Source of the DNA: Candidatus Omnitrophota bacterium
GTDB lineage: Bacteria; Omnitrophota; Gorgyraeia; Pluralincolimonadales; Pluralincolimonadaceae
Length of the DNA stretch: 23,099 nt
Reading direction: 5' to 3'
Assembly (NCBI GenBank): GCA_028715315.1
Contig: JAQUSA010000003.1
Location: 1 to 23,099, forward strand
Shown: positions 21,979 to 23,099 of the stretch, piece by piece
Layout of the letters: each line of letters begins with the position of its first letter
How positions within the stretch are numbered: position 1 is the stretch's first letter
The notes under the pieces: generated by a model
The model's database searches: none
Told to the model about the DNA's origin: nothing
What the model saw: the letters and a program-made list of their open reading frames with translations, nothing else
Program-made: the position numbers and the translations under genes

Positions 21979-22695
21979 ATGGCCGCCTCCGGTCCTGCCG
22001 ATATCCGCGTCCGTGGGATCTTCTCGTTCCTTGCCGGCCGTTATGACCTGTTCAACGCGCTTGCGAGCATGGGAATGGACCGGGGATGGAGGACGAAGGC
22101 GGCCGGCCTGGCGCGAAGCGCCGTGAAAAAAGGTTCATATGTGCTCGACCTCTGCGCCGGCACGGGAGACCTTGCCATTGAGGTAGCGTCCATGGACAGG
22201 CACATCCGTATAGAAGCGTTGGATTTCTGTCCCGAGATGATAGAGATCGGGAAGAGGAAGGCGCGCGCGAGAGGATTTGACGGCCGGATAGCCTGGACCG
22301 AAGGGGACGCCGCAGATATGCCGTACGCCGACGGGACATTCGACGCGGTCACGTGCGGTTTCGCGCTGCGCAATATGTCGAAGGACCTTGATAGGGTGTT
22401 TGCGGAATCATGCAGGGTATTGAAAGCGGGCGGAACGATGATAGCGCTGGACCTGACGCGTCCCCGTGGACGGGTCAGGTCCATGCTGCACAGGATATAC
22501 CTCAAATGCGCGCTGCCCGTCATAGGGTTCATAATATACGGAAAGACATCCCCGTTCAAATACCTGGGGGATTCGATATCGGGGTTTTACCCGGCCGAGG
22601 AAGTCAGGGCTAAGTTCCTGAATGCGGGTTTCAGGGAATGCGGATACGAGCCGGCAGGTTTCGGCGCCGCGGGGATATATACGGCTGTAAAGTGA
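21979..22695 (+). CDS. menG: Demethylmenaquinone methyltransferase (UbiE/MenG)
   Basis: A SAM-dependent C-methyltransferase of quinone synthesis, 238 residues from ATG 21979. The SAM-binding motif is VLDLCAGTGDLAIE. LDFCPEMIEIGKRKA, VTCGFALRNMSKDLDRV and the C-terminal YLGDSISGFYP all match UbiE/MenG. The N-terminal RYDLFNALASMGMDRGWR is also typical. The frame is open to an ATG at 21934 inside the preceding gene. I prefer 21979, one base after that gene's stop, although its Shine-Dalgarno is poor and the GGAGG at 21952 is distant. With a menA homologue next to it, menaquinone rather than ubiquinone is the likely product. Confidence 0.93.
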   Translation: MAASGPADIRVRGIFSFLAGRYDLFNALASMGMDRGWRTKAAGLARSAVKKGSYVLDLCAGTGDLAIEVASMDRHIRIEALDFCPEMIEIGKRKARARGFDGRIAWTEGDAADMPYADGTFDAVTCGFALRNMSKDLDRVFAESCRVLKAGGTMIALDLTRPRGRVRSMLHRIYLKCALPVIGFIIYGKTSPFKYLGDSISGFYPAEEVRAKFLNAGFRECGYEPAGFGAAGIYTAVK

Positions 22696-22705
22696 CGTCT
22701 ATCAT

Positions 22706-23099
22706 ATGAATAAAATACTGGTATGGCTGGCGGCGCCAAGGCCCCAGTTCTTTACGGCGGCAGTGGTGCCGGTCGCGTTGGGCGCCGCAGTCGCGTGGAA
22801 CGGCACGGGCCTCATCGAATGGGGGCTCTTCTGGATCACTATGTCAGGCGCGGTCCTGGCGCAGGCCGGGCTTAACCTGACGAACGATTACTATGATTTC
22901 AAGAGCGGCACCGACGTGGTCAACAAGACCCCGACGCCTTTCAGCGGAGGCAGCGGGGTGATCACGAAAGGTCTGCTGAAACCGGCGGAAGTGCTGGCGG
23001 CCGGGCTCCTGTGTTTTGCGGCGACCGCGGCCATAGGATTTTACCTTGTATTTTTGATAAAAGGATATATGCTTATAGCCATAGGTGCGATAGGCATAT
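22706..23099 (+). CDS. menA: MenA-type UbiA-family prenyltransferase, 3' end outside window
   Basis: Only the first 131 codons are present. Translation from ATG 22706 begins with MNKILVWLAAPRPQFF. The Asp-rich prenyl-diphosphate site is NDYYDFKSGTD, characteristic of 1,4-dihydroxy-2-naphthoate prenyltransferase. Several hydrophobic segments are visible, as in other UbiA proteins. It would attach the isoprenoid tail to dihydroxynaphthoate, giving demethylmenaquinone, the substrate of the preceding methyltransferase. The gap to menG is ten bases with no clear ribosome site. A different UbiA-family aromatic prenyltransferase is possible until the rest is read. Confidence 0.88.
   Translation, partial: MNKILVWLAAPRPQFFTAAVVPVALGAAVAWNGTGLIEWGLFWITMSGAVLAQAGLNLTNDYYDFKSGTDVVNKTPTPFSGGSGVITKGLLKPAEVLAAGLLCFAATAAIGFYLVFLIKGYMLIAIGAIGI

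Overview
The window is a gene-dense, GC-rich bacterial chromosome segment. All 25 supported protein genes lie on the + strand. Codon use favours C/G third positions, with frequent ATA for Ile and AGG for Arg. PEP-CTERM secreted proteins, hopanoid genes, menaquinone genes and a two-CBS MgtE suggest a Gram-negative environmental bacterium. My best guess is Candidatus Omnitrophota or a relative in or near the PVC group. This is a style judgement, since no rRNA or marker gene here fixes the taxonomy.

Region 1 (1-3274) is a secreted-protein island built from a duplicated two-gene unit: a CBM11/CIA30-like carbohydrate-binding protein followed by a PEP-CTERM-anchored jelly-roll protein. The two PEP-CTERM genes are identical in DNA over the whole reading frame (647 bases), and identity stops at the start and stop codons. 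Their promoters share a 34-bp conserved element. Region 2 (3376-7467) is a two-gene operon: a large secreted discoidin-domain glycosidase and a LacI-family regulator. A 25-bp palindrome overlaps the -35 box of its promoter.

Region 3 (7476-19590) is the centrepiece. It looks like one transcript of 14 genes with eight ATGA start/stop overlaps. It carries hopanoid genes: squalene-hopene cyclase, HpnH, an HpnL-like membrane protein, HpnA, an HpnG-like phosphorylase, and IspH for isoprenoid supply. In their midst is a complete downstream aminoethylphosphonate (AEP) lipid cassette: a two-subunit phosphonopyruvate decarboxylase, an AEP transaminase, a CTP-dependent nucleotidyltransferase and a CDP-alcohol phosphatidyltransferase. 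The operon also holds a DUF116 protein, an unrecognised 286-residue protein with a His/Asp metal-site pattern, and a ribulose-phosphate-epimerase homologue lacking one of its metal-binding histidines. My hypothesis is that the operon makes a phosphonate-decorated membrane lipid, possibly an AEP-hopanoid, or co-regulates hopanoids with AEP phosphonolipids. PEP mutase, which should supply phosphonopyruvate, is not in the window.

Region 4 (19598-23099) is more ordinary. It has a small secreted glycine-zipper protein with its own promoter and terminator, a short MgtE-type Mg2+ transporter, QueF, a PduO-type cobalamin adenosyltransferase, and the menaquinone genes menG/ubiE and menA. The last is cut by the window end. 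No RNA genes, CRISPR arrays or insertion sequences were seen, and no gene-free stretch exceeds 300 bases.
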